Part shown: piece by piece, positions 11,508 to 23,494 of the stretch | Numbering within the stretch: the stretch's first letter is position 1 | Layout of the letters: the number at the start of each line of letters is the position of its first letter | Assembly (NCBI GenBank): GCA_911728435.2 | Contig: OU452208.1 | Span: 6,820,001 to 6,884,000, forward strand | DNA from: Apoderus coryli | Lineage: Eukaryota; Arthropoda; Insecta; Coleoptera; Attelabidae | Length of the DNA stretch: 64,000 nucleotides | Direction of reading: 5' to 3' | Made by a program: the position numbers and the translations under genes | The notes under the pieces: model-generated | Told to the model about the DNA's origin: nothing | Seen by the model: the letters and a program-made list of their open reading frames with translations, nothing else | Database searches by the model: none

Positions 11508-13374
11508 TACGCCTTTTTTCAATTTGTTGCGAAAATAAATGTCCTGCGAACGTCTTATCTGGAGTTGGGTGAAACGTTTTTAGGACGTCTGTCCCAGGAT
11601 GTCCCAGAGACTGCAGCCCGGCACCAGACTTGCATGTGCTAGAGATGTACGAACGTCTAACGTAGATTTGCTCAGGATGATACTTGTACTATCTGGGATT
11701 GCAAAACTCCAAGTGCTGCTTGTGCCTGCGCAGCATGATAAGGTGGCAGAGAATTAGACACCAGTAAGTGTAAAAGAAATCTGATACATCAAAATATTCA
11801 ACTAGTTGAATCTAATCTAATCTAATCTAGATTAAGATTGAGCTCATTCTGAATTTACCTATACACATGGCAAAACTAAACAACTCAGAAATTAGTAAAT
11901 TAAAATTGTCACGTAATTTTGTTCCCTATCAAATAATACAGTAATTGAAAGTACTAGGCATTAGCAAAAACATTATACCTAAGCAGTTATTCCACAATCA
12001 TAAAAATTCTATTCCAAAATTTAAATTCTCATTTCACATTAAATTTAATAAATTAAAATAGTACCTCCAACATGTAATAAAAGCTCTATTGCTAAATTAT
12101 ATTTTTTTAATTATGCGCACGGTATTCAACATGACAGAAAAGGGTTGTAAAAGGGCTATTTTTACAACAATGAGAATATAGTGTATTGCTACCCAGTGTA
12201 GAGTTTGCTGTCTCATTTCTACATTTCAGTATTTTACGCGGCGTATTTTTATTTTTTTGTTGATATGGTCATATATATGCCCGGGAAAAGGCAAAAATAT
12301 AAATATAACAAAACACAAACAAAACAATAAACATAAAAATATGAAAAAGATATCGTGGCTTTGAAATAATTTTACCGCCTTTTACATAATAGGTATTATC
12401 CTGGCTTTTAGGGCTCTAATTTTACATTTTACATTATACGAATACATTCCATTTTTGTTTTGTTTCATAAGTTAGAAAATGTTATGTTAAGAGAATCCGT
12501 GCATATTAAACAACAACCATTCTACCTCAATGTTCCACAGAAATCGACAGGCAGAAAAATAGAGCAACAGCATGCTCCGAAAAATGTTTGAAATATACTT
12601 TCAAAAAAAAAAAAAAACCAAGCCTTCAGGAAGACTGTATTCCAAAATATTATAAAAATATTAAATGCGCATCAATAAATGAATTTGGTGGTGAGACGAG
12701 AGAATTGGAAGTCCGTACCTTAACGGTTTTAACTCCCAACACTAGTCGGCCGGCTTCAATTAGACAACTCCAATGTCAAAACACACACAAAACCGTAACT
12801 GTCCCTTGCGAAGTGTAATGAAGTTACACTGTAATATTAAAACCCAATATTGGAATTGGTAAAAACGGTTAAGAAAATTAAATGTTCTTGAAATAATTCA
12901 GCGGTCAAACAGCAATTCTACTATTATAGGCATCGCGAGTCACTCTAAGGGTAGGAACCTGCCAATATATTTATACTGCGATACCTCGCGGACGCGGTTG
13001 GGACACACAGTTATTATTTTAAAGTTAAGGATCATTTTCATATAATTAGGACTTTGACAAATTAAAAAAATCAAGCCAGTTCAGGCTTTCAATTTCCATT
13101 GTCCCAAAACAATACAAAAAAGAAAATATTCCTCCGAATCATAAAAAAATCGAAATCAGAAAATATTCCACAAAATACCGAGATTCATAAATCTTTCACT
13201 AAAACGCAAAAAGTCAGTTTTGGAGCAGGCGTCTTTAATTTTCGCAGGTATCCCGCTCTTCTTCGAAATTCATTACTATAGAAAAAAAAAATCTAAATAT
13301 TCCGGAAACGAAAAGATAAATCAAGAAATGCTTTACAGAAAAGTAACCTGATTTTTCCCAAAAAATCATAGAAT
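11508..13374. other. Unassigned sequence with a short AATCT repeat
   Basis: A small (AATCT)n microsatellite lies at 11808-11832. A slightly GC-richer patch at 11540-11760 shows no reading frame. Reading frames at 12588-12818 and 13099-13281 are lysine/asparagine-rich and match nothing known. Confidence 0.4.
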
Positions 13375-13748
13375 TATTTATAAAGTTTCACTAAGACGTT
13401 TTGTTTTTAAAAAACCATCATCAACTTGGTTTTTTTTTTCAATACAGCCGTGGAATTTTTATTGTTAAATTTACAGCCATTTTTAATTCAAAAATAGGTG
13501 GTACATCACATGTAATGGTTTATACAAGTTTTCAGTGTTATTTAAAATTATTCAAGAAAAATCGCCACTTAAACTGACTGAATGGAGAAGATTAGTAGTT
13601 TTTGCAAAAACATTCTTTCGTCGTTGCTCACAATTATTTATTATTTGACAATTTATTTCTGTCGCAGTACAATATTTTATTCTGTACGCGGTTTTTTAAA
13701 TTTAGTTGAAATTTTTGAAGTTATTAAAACAACGCCTTCCTCACATGA
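13375..13748 (-). repeat. Element B, copy 2 (inverted, partial)
   Basis: The reverse complement of this segment matches copy 1 from about 10690 to 11060: for example AGAATAAAATATTGTACTGC read on the minus strand, and the spaced words around ATTACATGTGATGTA. It lacks the outer terminus. Confidence 0.65.
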
Positions 13749-13751
13749 ATG

Positions 13752-14185
13752 TTTGAGGCAAAATAAGTGCCAAACTATTGCGCTTTTTTTTGCATAATTT
13801 TAAATAACAGCTCAAAAACACTGAAAACTTATATAAACCATGACGTGTTATGTAGGTACCACCTATTTTTAAATTGAAATGGCTTTAAATTTAAAAATAA
13901 AAAATCTAGGACCGTATCTCAAAAATCAAAATAGATGATGTTTTTTCAAAAACGAAACGTTGTATAGTGAAAATTTCAAAACGCTATCGTTTTCTCCTCA
14001 AAAAGTTATAACACTGAGAAATTATCCGTTTGTCAAAAATTCTCGAAAAAAGCTATAGTTACTTTAATTTTGAAAACACCATTTAAAGGGTGTTTAAATT
14101 GTACGACTTTTCTCTAATTTAACAGACATTGTAACGCCTACCGTTTCCAACATTGTAATGCTATCCCTTTCTTATCTTATAATTT
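13752..14185 (+). repeat. Element B, copy 3 (direct, partial)
   Basis: Matches copy 1 from about 10855 to 11290, for example AAGTGCCAAACTAT, CACTGAAAACTT and TTTGAAAACACCATTTAAA. It abuts copy 2 head to head, giving a large imperfect palindrome-like arrangement at 13.4-14.2 kb. Confidence 0.65.
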
Positions 14186-14686
14186 CCGGCAGAAATTTTC
14201 AGATAATTATTGTGATATTGGTTTTAATAGAAGAAATAATTCACATGATAAATTTTTGTATTAAAAATTAGCTCGCCCACAAAATATCGATAAAGATATC
14301 AGATAAAACTAATATGTTTTTACCTGCATAAACAAAAGCGATGTCAACACTGTTGTACAAACACATTTTAATCTGTCACAAATTTTTGATTGAAAACTGC
14401 ATTATTTGCATTTCATTATATCCATGGAATATCAAAATAACTAATAATTTCTCTCATTAAAATTTCTATTTAATACTGTATAACATATGCTTTAAAACAG
14501 ATATTTAATATTCATTAAACTATTCGAATGCGAACAAACCACTGCCTAACACCACCACAAAATAGAGAATTAGGGGACCTAAATCATGATATCTTTACAC
14601 ATATAAAAAAATGCAAAAAACTATAGTATTTTTTCACTCAACATAATAGGCAAAATCTAATAAACATACAAACAATTTATATATAC
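14186..14686. other. Unassigned AT-rich DNA
   Basis: Nothing recognisable. Confidence 0.4.
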
Positions 14687-15397
14687 AAGGTGTTTCAAGA
14701 AAACTAGCCAAAATTTGTGAGCGAATTGGGGACATCTAATCATGAAAAAAACCTAAATGTGATAAAATAAAGTTTTCTACATAAAAAAGGCATACTTCTT
14801 TCTTCTCGAAAAACTTAAAGGTTTTCGAGAAATGCGAGTTTGAAAATTTTAGGACAAAACTGATCCTCAGTACTGCAAAGCATTAATAAAATTTTGAAAA
14901 CTTTTCGTTAACAAACTGTATTTCAATAATTTTATTAATGCTGTTTACCAAGGACCAATTTTGTCCTACAATTTTCAAATTCGAATTTCTCGAAAACTTT
15001 TAAGTTCTTTGAGAAAAAAGAAGTATGCCTTTTTTATGTAAAAAACTTTATTTTATCACATTTGTGACACAAATTGAATAAAAATCACAAGGAAAAAAAT
15101 TTAGGTTATAATTAAGGCAATGGTCCCCCCCGTTTACCCGCCTATGGTCATCCTTTTTTATTCAATTTCATGTCAGGTTACGACATTTAACTAGGTGAAT
15201 AAATATGCTGCATTTGGTTAATTCATCTTTACTCGTTTCGAAAATATTTCAAAAAAATCGTCCTCAGGCAGTCATTTTTAACACCCTGTATCTTTGTAAA
15301 TAAGGACTTTTCGAAAAATTACAATTTAGGTTTTCTTCATGATTAGATGTCTCCCATTTGCTCACAAATTTTGACCAGCTTTTTTAGAAACACCTTG
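14687..15397. repeat. MITE of family A, full length (711 bp)
   Basis: It begins CAAGGTGTTTC after a TA and ends GAAACACCTTG. The outer repeats share the words TTTGTGAGC and GACATCTAATCATGAA. A second inner inverted pair, CTCGAAAAACTTAAAGG near 14805 against the matching segment near 15000, makes the structure nested. An internal landmark is TTTACCCGCCTATGGTCATC at 15133-15155. There is no coding sequence. Other copies are at 28631-30944 (interrupted) and, with a transposase, at 42571-44179. Confidence 0.85.
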
Positions 15398-18202
15398 CAG
15401 ATAGGTACATCATGCAATATCTCACCGCATAATTGCTTACACATACTGCTTAGAGCTCGTAGGCGTAGTACCAGCACAGATTATTAGTCAATTATTTTTC
15501 AGACATCGCAATCATAACTTTCCAATCCGAGGTGCTCCGAAAGTGTGAAAGCTCTGATACGCCCCAGAGCGAGAAAAGTCAAGCTCTTTGTGTTACCGGT
15601 TAGCACGAGGCCAAGAATTTAAAAAAAAAATACAACATGTATACTCTACATTATGCTTGTTATCGGCCAAAAAATGTACCACATGATTGTATCTTCATCA
15701 CTTATCGTCGTTATTCGAGAAGATGCCTTCTATTGTAGCAGCATTTTTAAAGTTACCGAACCAAACTATAGATCTTCGGATATCTTTTAATTTACAACTA
15801 TTGGAGAGTAGAACAGATGTAAAATGTGCTCGGATACAAAACATTCAGGAACTGTGGTTGTGTTCCACCCAGAACAGATACCTACAACGTTACTTTTTAT
15901 GCAACAGAACATTTTAGACAATTGGTCCAGTCAATAAAAATGATCAAAACCCAATATTTTACATTCTAATAATATTTTATTCACATATTCAACCCACACA
16001 AAAAAAATTTTTATATCCGCATTCACAAAACTGTAATGGAGCTGACATCCGTTTTATTTTTTATTCTAATAATTTTAATTTTTAGTTATGAACGGTGTAT
16101 GAAACTGTTTTTTGACATGCGTTGCACATGCTTTGTGGACACACACGCAAAAAGAATGTGACCCCAACCATATTTTATTCATACATTTTGATGTAATTTA
16201 ATTTTTGGAGCGTGATTATATTATAAAAATATAGTTGTATGTGTATTATAGTTTTCAAAAAAATTTGGTTTCTATTTTAGCTGAAAAATTATAACAATAA
16301 TAATAGCATTTATATTTATATCCGACAGCATTATTACTTTCCCGCTCAGGAAAAGTATTGTGACTGCGCTAAAAAAATTAAAACCATTTTCATCTCTATC
16401 CTATTTCTCTTCTTCTATGCATCGTCTAAATGGAGCTTCTAACAAATTATTGCATGAATGATGAACGTTGCCAAGACCTAGGTGGTTGTGTTCTCCAAGG
16501 CACCAAGACGTACATTCCTTCAAACTAACAACTAGGTTGTCGAACAAGTGCCGTCCGTTAAATGTCTTGTAGCCCTCGTCAACGAGAACAGTTACCATAA
16601 AATGGAAATCAGATCAGGGATAGAACAGGCCAGGTAGACATTCATCTCCATGAAGAACTGCTTCACTAGTAGAGACCAAACCTATAGCTTCGCATACATA
16701 AATTGCGCTGCTATATATTCCCAGTATGTAACAATTTTGAATTAGCGGGTATTTTTTACATTCAGAAAGAATACTAATTTTATAGCTCAGTTTAGAATGA
16801 ATCCTAATGTGCTATTCAAATTGTTACGGGTTCGATTCAAGCTTTACGAGTGGTTTCAATTAAAGAAGAACAAACAAAGAATATCAACTTTATTAGTCTG
16901 TATTAAAGTAATGTAAAATTACTCACCTTTTATAATTCTGGATCACTGCCGGTCACGCACCATTTTATTTAAAAGAAAATATTTAATTAGATGACCCTTT
17001 TGTCAATAACATAACGAAAACTTTATTAGAAATAAAACGCAAAGGTTTGGCCTCAAAACAACTAATTTTATTAAATTATTATTAAAACTAATAAAGAAAA
17101 TTAATAACAACAAAGAAATAAATATGTAAAAAATAAAAAAAGAATAAAACAATTAAACGATAATGAAAATTTAGAAGAAAATCTTAGTCATTACTTGTAC
17201 AAATTAAAATAGGAAAATTAATATAATTGCGAATAATTATATTAATTCCTCTACGAAATTTTGATTACAATTGAAAACTGAATTTATTTCAATTACTAAA
17301 AGAAACAACTTACGCTTTATAAAAACTAATTGGAAACAAAAAGGCCTTCAATTAAAAGAATTAACAAAGAACTTACTGAACTTGAACTTCAATTATTATT
17401 AAGAAACTTTATACAATTAGAAATCACATCTAGACTCTACCAATGCTAAAACGAATCTAACTTGAAAATACTATCGCCTTTCCAAAATTGCCTCATAAAA
17501 ATGACAAGTAGGTACTACAGAATGAAAATAGCCAATCAGAAAAAAGCCCATTTTTACAATAGAAGAAATAAGATACATTTTTATGTCGACTTTAATAACA
17601 GTTGGTAATTGTTAAGATGTCCTATGTTGGAGATTTTTCAGAAGATCAACAAGACACTACTGTTTGTACGGGACCAATACGATTATATAATGACTCCTTA
17701 ATCTCCGGAAAAGCTAACTGGATGAAAACCCATGTTCATATTTTCTGCACCCTTTATATTTATTCTTTGTTATGGAAAACCTTGTTAACTCCCCAACTAC
17801 TAGCTTCTGTATATCATAATAAAAGTCCGACATTTAATTTACATGAAGACATTTCGAGAATCTTGAATGTTAAATGACCACACTGTATTTAAAACATGTC
17901 ATTCTTCGAACAAGAAAACATGGCCATCTGTTTCTAGTCCTCTTTATCTTTATAGAGTGTTTATTATTTTCGACTTGAAAAAAAAAAAGGTCTTTTTCTA
18001 GGTACAAATTCTCTATCACGGGCACCCAAGATAATATTTTTATTACTTACAGATGTTGTATAATATTTACGAAAAGATTAGACTTCTAGACATGTTAGGT
18101 ATAAAACTATAAAAATAAGACAAAATATCCAAAATTACCCAAATACATATACAGGGTAGGACAAAAGTAAATTCGATTGTCAGTGTGTCTTTGTTTTGTT
18201 AC
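15398..18202. other. Long unassigned stretch
   Basis: No supported gene in 2.8 kb. Two reading frames deserve a note. 16401-16598 (-) encodes about 65 residues with five Cys (CTSWCLGEHNHLGLG, then CNNLL and RRCIEEEK) and does not look like low-complexity AT sequence, but I do not recognise it. 17602-17877 (+) encodes about 91 residues, also unrecognised. 18150-18200 begins with CAGGGTAGGAC, a Tc1-like terminus motif. Confidence 0.35.
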
Positions 18203-18312
18203 AAGTGCTACTCTATGGCCCTGAGAGCTGGGCAATATGCCAATCAATAGAGAACCGCATTGACGCCTTTGCGATGTAGTTGTATCGCCGTATACTGCGT
18301 ATGACGAATAGC
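18203..18312 (+). pseudogene. RTE-type LINE fragment, left half
   Basis: Reads VLLYGPESWAICQS and ENRIDAFAM, then a stop, then LYRRILRM. This is the RTE C-terminal region that also occurs as GAECWTL-RRMLR in the 5.8-7.4 kb copy. The sequence is cut at about 18312 by another LINE; the other half resumes at 18776. Confidence 0.75.
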
Positions 18313-18775
18313 TCTCCTATCAGATAGCTAAATGTCTCAATGAGTTGCCTGCTGAGTGTAAGAATGTGTCTAAGTTACAGTTTAAAAAAAAACTTTATAG
18401 CGGTTTGCTCTCCGTCCAGAACACTGCGAATATGTGAATAAGAAACTGCCGTTTTTTCTTTTTTTTTTAAATCAAACCCCGTGATACACTTATTTATTAT
18501 ATTTATTATATTTACTGTTTTTATTATATTCATTGTATTTATTATATTTATTATTGTTTATTATATTTGTTTTGTTTGCTGCATTTATTATATCTGATCT
18601 GGTAGTAGGTGTTATAAGAATGCTAATGAAGTAAGGATTTTGATAGTGTTGTATATGTGTAATTTTGGTATTTATTGGGTTAGCTGAACAGACAATTATG
18701 GCCATTGGCCATGATTGAACTGAAACTCGCCCAATATAAAAAAAATAAAGGCCTTTATTATTATTATTATTATTA
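18313..18775 (+). mobile_element. LINE 3' end inserted in the RTE remnant
   Basis: The frame at 18315-18437 reads CLNELPAECKNVS and FKKKLYSGLLS, then a stop: the last residues of a CR1/Jockey-type ORF. A 3' UTR with an imperfect TATTTAT/TTATTA-rich run (18490-18600) follows. The copy ends in AATAAAGGCC and a perfect ATT/TTA repeat at 18757-18775. Immediately after, the RTE frame resumes, so this is a younger insertion. Confidence 0.75.
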
Positions 18776-19037
18776 TAAAGAACTGCTGACAACCATCAAA
18801 GAACGAAAGCTCCAATATATCGGGCACGTTATGAGGGGAGAGCGGTACGGGCTCCTCCGACTCGTCAACGAAGGAAAGTTCGAGGGCAAACGATCTGTGG
18901 GCAGACGGCAGAACTCATGGCTAAACGACCTCCGTCGATTGTTCGAACGGACATCTATAGAGATTTTCAGAGGTGCGGTTTCACGCACCATTATAGCCAG
19001 TTGGATCTCCAACATTCGTGAGGAGACGGCGTCCTAA
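18776..19037 (+). pseudogene. RTE-type LINE fragment, right half
   Basis: Open frame reading ELLTTIKERKLQYIGHVMRG, EGKRSVGRRQNSW and ending at a stop at 19035. It matches the C-terminal block of insect endonuclease-reverse transcriptase LINEs (GHVMR...GKRSVGRR). It continues the piece ending at 18312; about 15-20 residues between them are lost. Confidence 0.8.
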
Positions 19038-19040
19038 GAC

Positions 19041-19861
19041 GAAGAACAAATTATTAATTTTTTCAACACACAATACAATAGGTTTTGAAGTATTATTTTC
19101 ACTCACTTAAAATCGGATTCTGGAAATTTATTTTTGGTTACCATGCTAAAATTTGAGCTCCCGAGACAAAGGTCATTCGCTAAAGGATTTGCCAGTGCCG
19201 TTCAGTTTTGTCAGAAAATTACAGGATTCTTAGATTCGCACATTGTAAATAGTTACTCGTTTTGGTAATTATTAAGTGCTATTTCAAACAGGTGAATTGA
19301 AATACAAGAAATCCAACAGGTTTACGAACTAAGGACAATGAGAACTATATAAATGAGAAAAATGTATTATCCCATTAGAAGTTTCGAACCATAAAATGTT
19401 CTTCAAGCATTTCTTATTTTTTAGTCCATTCCAAAATTATTAAATGTTATAAACTGTATAGGTAAGTATAAAGGTTTATTTTCACAAATCACTTGTGCAA
19501 AAGTAAGAGCATGCATGTAATATTACGTATCTAATCCATCAGCCGGGCGTGACGTATACACATGGCACGCATATAAAAGAGCTTTAGATGGTTAAAAGGG
19601 ATTAGTATAGAGGAGCCTTTGAACTCCAGGCAACTGCATTATGATTATAATTATTATTATATGCGGAGACTGATCTAATATGTTGCAAACCATGCACGTA
19701 AGAGATTACGGAGGAGGGATTAAACTATGAGGTCCTTCTCCAAATGTATCTTATTGTGGCTTACATGGTATAGCAAACATTAGGTTATACTTGCCAATAA
19801 AAAACAGAATTCAGGTCAGTGTATATATTGGGGGATTGGGTTGTTGAGTACCTGGATGAGC
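19041..19861. other. Unassigned sequence
   Basis: No gene supported. A TATAAAAG near 19572 lies downstream of a slightly GC-rich patch (CAGCCGGGCGTGACG) and could be a promoter remnant, but nothing downstream supports it. Confidence 0.35.
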
Positions 19862-20268
19862 ATAGTTGTTTAATGAGAGACAATTTGGTTTTAGGGAAGT
19901 TCTATCCACCACACAGGCTATCATGCATCTTGCTGATATGATTGGAGATGGCTTCAATGACAATGCCCATATTCTGGGCACGTTCTTCGACCTCTCCAAG
20001 GCTTTTGATTGCTTATTACAAAGTTATGCAGGTATAGTTTTTCTGGAAGTTGTGTGAATTTTTTGAAATCTTATTTAAAAGGGCAACTGCAGCTTGTTCA
20101 GGTTAATGGAGAAAGATCCATTAACTTGGGGTGTCCCATAGAGCTCAGCTTTAGGTCCAATTATTTTTCTTTTGTATATAAATGACCTTTCAGAGCCAGT
20201 TTGTGGTTCGCACTTGACTTTGTTTGCGGGCAACACTAATTGTATTGCAAAGCTATGTGTTCCAAGAA
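19862..20268 (+). pseudogene. LINE reverse transcriptase fragment
   Basis: Reads NERQFGFREVLSTTQAIM and FFDLSKAFDC (palm motif A region), then after frame shifts NFLKSYLKGQLQLVQV and ALGPIIFLLYINDLSEP (motif B region) and a decayed catalytic box, LFAGN in place of FADD. It is of the CR1/Jockey type and carries frameshifts and a missing catalytic box. Confidence 0.8.
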
Positions 20269-20752
20269 TTTACAAAAGCGTCCTGAAAAGTCATATCCTA
20301 ATATGACCGTACAAGTCAACAGAACTTATTTAAGATAATACTCGTATTAATATCTCATAAAGTGTGTATAACAAACGCACAAATTCGAATGACCACCAAA
20401 ACAATCTAATCCCTAACACGATCACGTATGAAATTGTTATGGGTTTCAGCGATGAACGAGAGGAGACCACTAGGAAATCGCATAACAATTCGTCCAAAAG
20501 CTCTTTTGTGCGCCCGATGTCAAGCACATATTATGCTTTCCTTGATGGATTACCCGACCGACATGCAATATTAGAAAGCAATGAAAAAATTATTACGAAT
20601 TTTTGTTCGCATATGCTGTTATGCAGCCCTTTTATTTTTGTATTATTGAATGGATGTTACAGCAGTCAACATGCGAAAATGTTTCTACTTTAAGCACACG
20701 AATATACTTCAGCTTACTCGACATGCACTATTTAACTCGACAAATTAGATAT
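20269..20752. other. Unassigned sequence
   Basis: A plus-strand frame (20364-20693) encodes a 109-residue stretch with a Ser/Thr/Asn-rich middle. I do not recognise it, and the overlapping minus-strand frame is no better. No repeat seen. Confidence 0.3.
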
Positions 20753-20865
20753 ACCGGGTGTCCCGATTATGGAGAAACTACACTCTGGAACAATCTGGTG
20801 TAGTACTTAGGTCAACGGGGCCAATTCGGCTAAATGTTTTCGAAAATTTAGTACTTCCGGTTACC
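20753..20865. repeat. Repeat C, copy 1 (GGGTGTCCC terminus)
   Basis: Starts CCGGGTGTCCC, followed by GAAACTACACTCTGGAACAA and AGTACTTAGGTC. The same words recur in order at 37975-38090, so this is a dispersed repeat. The start resembles Tc1-like MITE termini. Confidence 0.6.
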
Positions 20866-21654
20866 TTCTTGTTATCACTCTGTCAGATTCTCCATAAATA
20901 ATAAACAAATATTCAACAAGTATAATCTGATCTGAAGCCAATCAGAAATCAATTAAATAGCGAAGTCGTATCACTATTGTCATAGGAATATTGTCAACAT
21001 TTTAAAAACTAAAAAATGTTGGAACCGACATCTTTTCAGAAACTTAAAAAATATATAAAAATTGGGGAAGCCATTTACACCCGATATAAAAAGACCTCAT
21101 CATCAGTTTAGAAGGAATGAAATTCTAGGTTGAGCCTTTATGTCGAATTTGTCATAATATTTCTGCTTCAGACGCCTCCAAAACATGGCTTAGGAAGGCA
21201 TCTGTTGACGGAAATTGTTGTCGACTCAATTTATTCCGGAACAAAAAGAAATCATTCCGAGCCAATTCAGGAATTCGATGTTTTGAACGTTCAAATAGTC
21301 CATTGCTGTTTGAAGAAATGTGTCAACGCTCCGACAACGATTCTTTGTTTTCCTTATTTCACCAAGAAGCAACTAAATCTGCTGGAGCGTGGAGATCCAT
21401 TTTGGTCACCAAACCGGAGGGTGATGGTAACTTGCTGTCGATAGCAATATCTTCCGACGGAGGCACAAGGTCTAGGTTATCATAGCACGAGCATAGCTAT
21501 TCCCGTTTACTGCTTTAATGTTGGATTTCTGAGCTCCGAACGTAGCAGTTTTTCCTGTTAACAAATCCATCAAAAGCAAACATGGGCCTCATTACTAAAA
21601 ATCGGCATGCCCTTCTTGTTCTTCAGGATGCGGCTTCACCGTTCACCTGATATA
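20866..21654. other. Unassigned sequence
   Basis: Reading frames at 21130-21444 and 21303-21485 overlap in different frames and match nothing known. The composition near 21180-21640 is less AT-rich than the surroundings, so an old TE coding relic is possible. Confidence 0.3.
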
Positions 21655-21991
21655 CATACTGTTGTGTATTCACCCTTAGATTATAGTGTGTAGCAACCTT
21701 AAGAAAGATATATGAGAGACATTCAGAAAGTGAGGTTAATCACGTTTGAAAAACAATATACAACGTATTGTTAATCATAGCCTTATTAATAAATCCTCGT
21801 TGGCAGTTTAATTTTTTTTGTTGGGGTTCGTCAATTAATATTGAAGAAGTATTTATTAATAAGGCTATCATTAGCAATACGTTGTATATTGTTTTTCAAA
21901 CGTGATTAACCTCACTTTCTGAATGTCTGTCATATATCTTGTCTTAAGGTTGCTACACACAATAATCTAAGGGTGAATACACAACACATAC
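21655..21991. repeat. Foldback element with 5-bp target duplication
   Basis: An almost perfect inverted repeat with arms of about 137 bp (21660-21797 and 21848-21986) around a loop of about 50 bp. The ends are TGTTGTGTATTCACCC and its complement, and the element is bounded on both sides by CATAC (21655-21659 and 21987-21991), a 5-bp duplication. No coding sequence. The superfamily is unclear: 5-bp duplications with TG...CA ends are LTR-like, yet the arms are inverted, not direct. Confidence 0.85.
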
Positions 21992-22329
21992 GCTGTAGCT
22001 TAATGTCAACAATGTAAACTTATAGAAGTAAACTAGCGCCTGATTCAAGCAATAATTCAAGAAACCAGATATCCAAATCTTATTCTTCTTATTTTAAAAA
22101 GATACAATCCCATTTTAAAAAAGAAATGCCAAAAGGTTCAAGCTCAGCAAAAGCTGATTTTCAGCAAGGACCTAGTATACCTAATATAAAAATATTAAAA
22201 AAACAAAGAAATAAGATAATAATAAACTACGAAAATAATAATCATAAAAACTTAGACTATAATTGTATAACAAACTGCTTCCCAAGCACAAATAATCACG
22301 ATCACATAGCATTAGAATCAAAAAGAGTA
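21992..22329. other. Unassigned; shadow reading frames
   Basis: A plus-strand frame from 22126 is Lys/Asn-rich and overlaps the 3' part of the minus-strand LINE below, so I do not treat it as a gene. Confidence 0.4.
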
Positions 22330-22830
22330 ACCCGCTCAGGAGTTCCTTAAATATTGCATTAGGGAAGGCTTTCAAATCAGGATCAATTTCATTATATAGC
22401 TTGACCAAGTAATAGCTGAAGGACTAACGAATGTAACTTTCTTCTGTTCGCCATATTAAGCCATTTGATGGGTGTCCCAAAAATTAAGCGCAAACATGAG
22501 TTCTGGAGCCGCTGAACACGTCCAGAATTAATCCTAGTGAGGCATGGACCATATACATAATCACAGTAGTTCATGCGTGATAACGCTAGCGATTCGCACA
22601 ATAACTTTTTCAAATCAACAGAGAGCAGATGTCTGGCAGCGTAAATGTTCTTTATGTGCTTTGAAAACCTGAGTCCACTATCAATAACAAGGCCCAAACT
22701 CTTAGCCCGATCGGACACCTGAATCCTGAATGCTGATTCTTTGAAATGACAGTTGAATATCGGATTTAAGGTTGCTTGTAGTTGTACACCATGTATAATA
22801 TCAAAGTATCGCAAAAAATAGGAAATCTAC
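22330..22830 (-). pseudogene. LINE C-terminal fragment with internal deletion
   Basis: On the minus strand 22814-22392 reads SDRAKSLGLVIDSGLRFSKH, ALSRMNYCDYVYGPC and VQRLQNSCLRLIFG, the CR1/Jockey C-terminal region. At 22392-22396 the frame jumps directly to KLYNEIDPDLKAFPNAIFKE, the extreme C terminus, without the residues normally between the two, so an internal deletion is likely. Confidence 0.75.
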
Positions 22831-23494
22831 TTTGGGCAATCTATCAAAATCATCCAGATTGATGAAGTACTTAAAATTGTGTGTATAGAGGGAAAAAATA
22901 TATATAGAAAAACAACCTTGTCTCTTGGACTTCTTCCCTCATCCTGTGTGTTCGTGATTGGTGTGATTTTCAAGTGTATATTAGTGTATAGTGCATGAGG
23001 CGATAAAAGTCGAGATTAAGAGCAATTTCGTTGTTTTTATAGTGTTGTGGAGAACGTGTTAAGAGAATTGAATGTTCTACTATAACGTTATAGCTATTTC
23101 GTACCTAACGCAGTTGATGTGATATTTTACTAGCAACTGTAAAGTTTTTAAGAAGTTGTTAACTGCTTGCTACAATGACATAATCCTATTTGATGTTGTA
23201 TTTAAATCCCAGAATTTAAAGTAGTTGGGAGAATCAAGATGTTGGATAATATTTAGAAGTTGTAATAAAACACAGTGGCATTACACGAGTCCAAAGTAAA
23301 ATTTTGTTGTGTTATCTGCACAAAATAAATTTTCCCCTCCCTGTATTGTAAGCAACCTATAACAAGGTATTGTTGCCCTTAACGACGGGATGTAAGACAA
23401 CTTACATCCCTAGGGAAATAATAATCTAAAATTACTATAAGTAACTTTAATTTTTGATTTCATCAACATACTACAAATATCCGGAAAAAATCCG
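22831..23494. other. Unassigned sequence
   Basis: No gene seen. A less AT-biased patch at 22900-23060 (CTCATCCTGTGTGTTCGTG) could be UTR or terminal sequence of the neighbouring element. Confidence 0.35.

Noticed and set aside
16401..16598. DC-STAMP-like Cys-rich exon on the minus strand
   Set aside because: The Cys spacing only loosely recalls that family; no membrane segments or splice sites support it.
18490..18792. Minus-strand frame rich in Asn, Lys and Tyr
   Set aside because: Translation of the TATTTAT/ATT simple repeat in a LINE 3' UTR.
19572..19579. TATAAAAG as a promoter
   Set aside because: Common by chance in AT-rich DNA, and no gene follows.
22126..22350. Plus-strand frame MPKGSSSAKADFQQGPS
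   Set aside because: Overlaps the 3' part of a minus-strand LINE, is AT-driven and Lys/Asn-rich, and matches nothing known.
22831..23340. LTR of a retrotransposon
   Set aside because: No direct repeat partner, primer-binding site or polypurine tract found.
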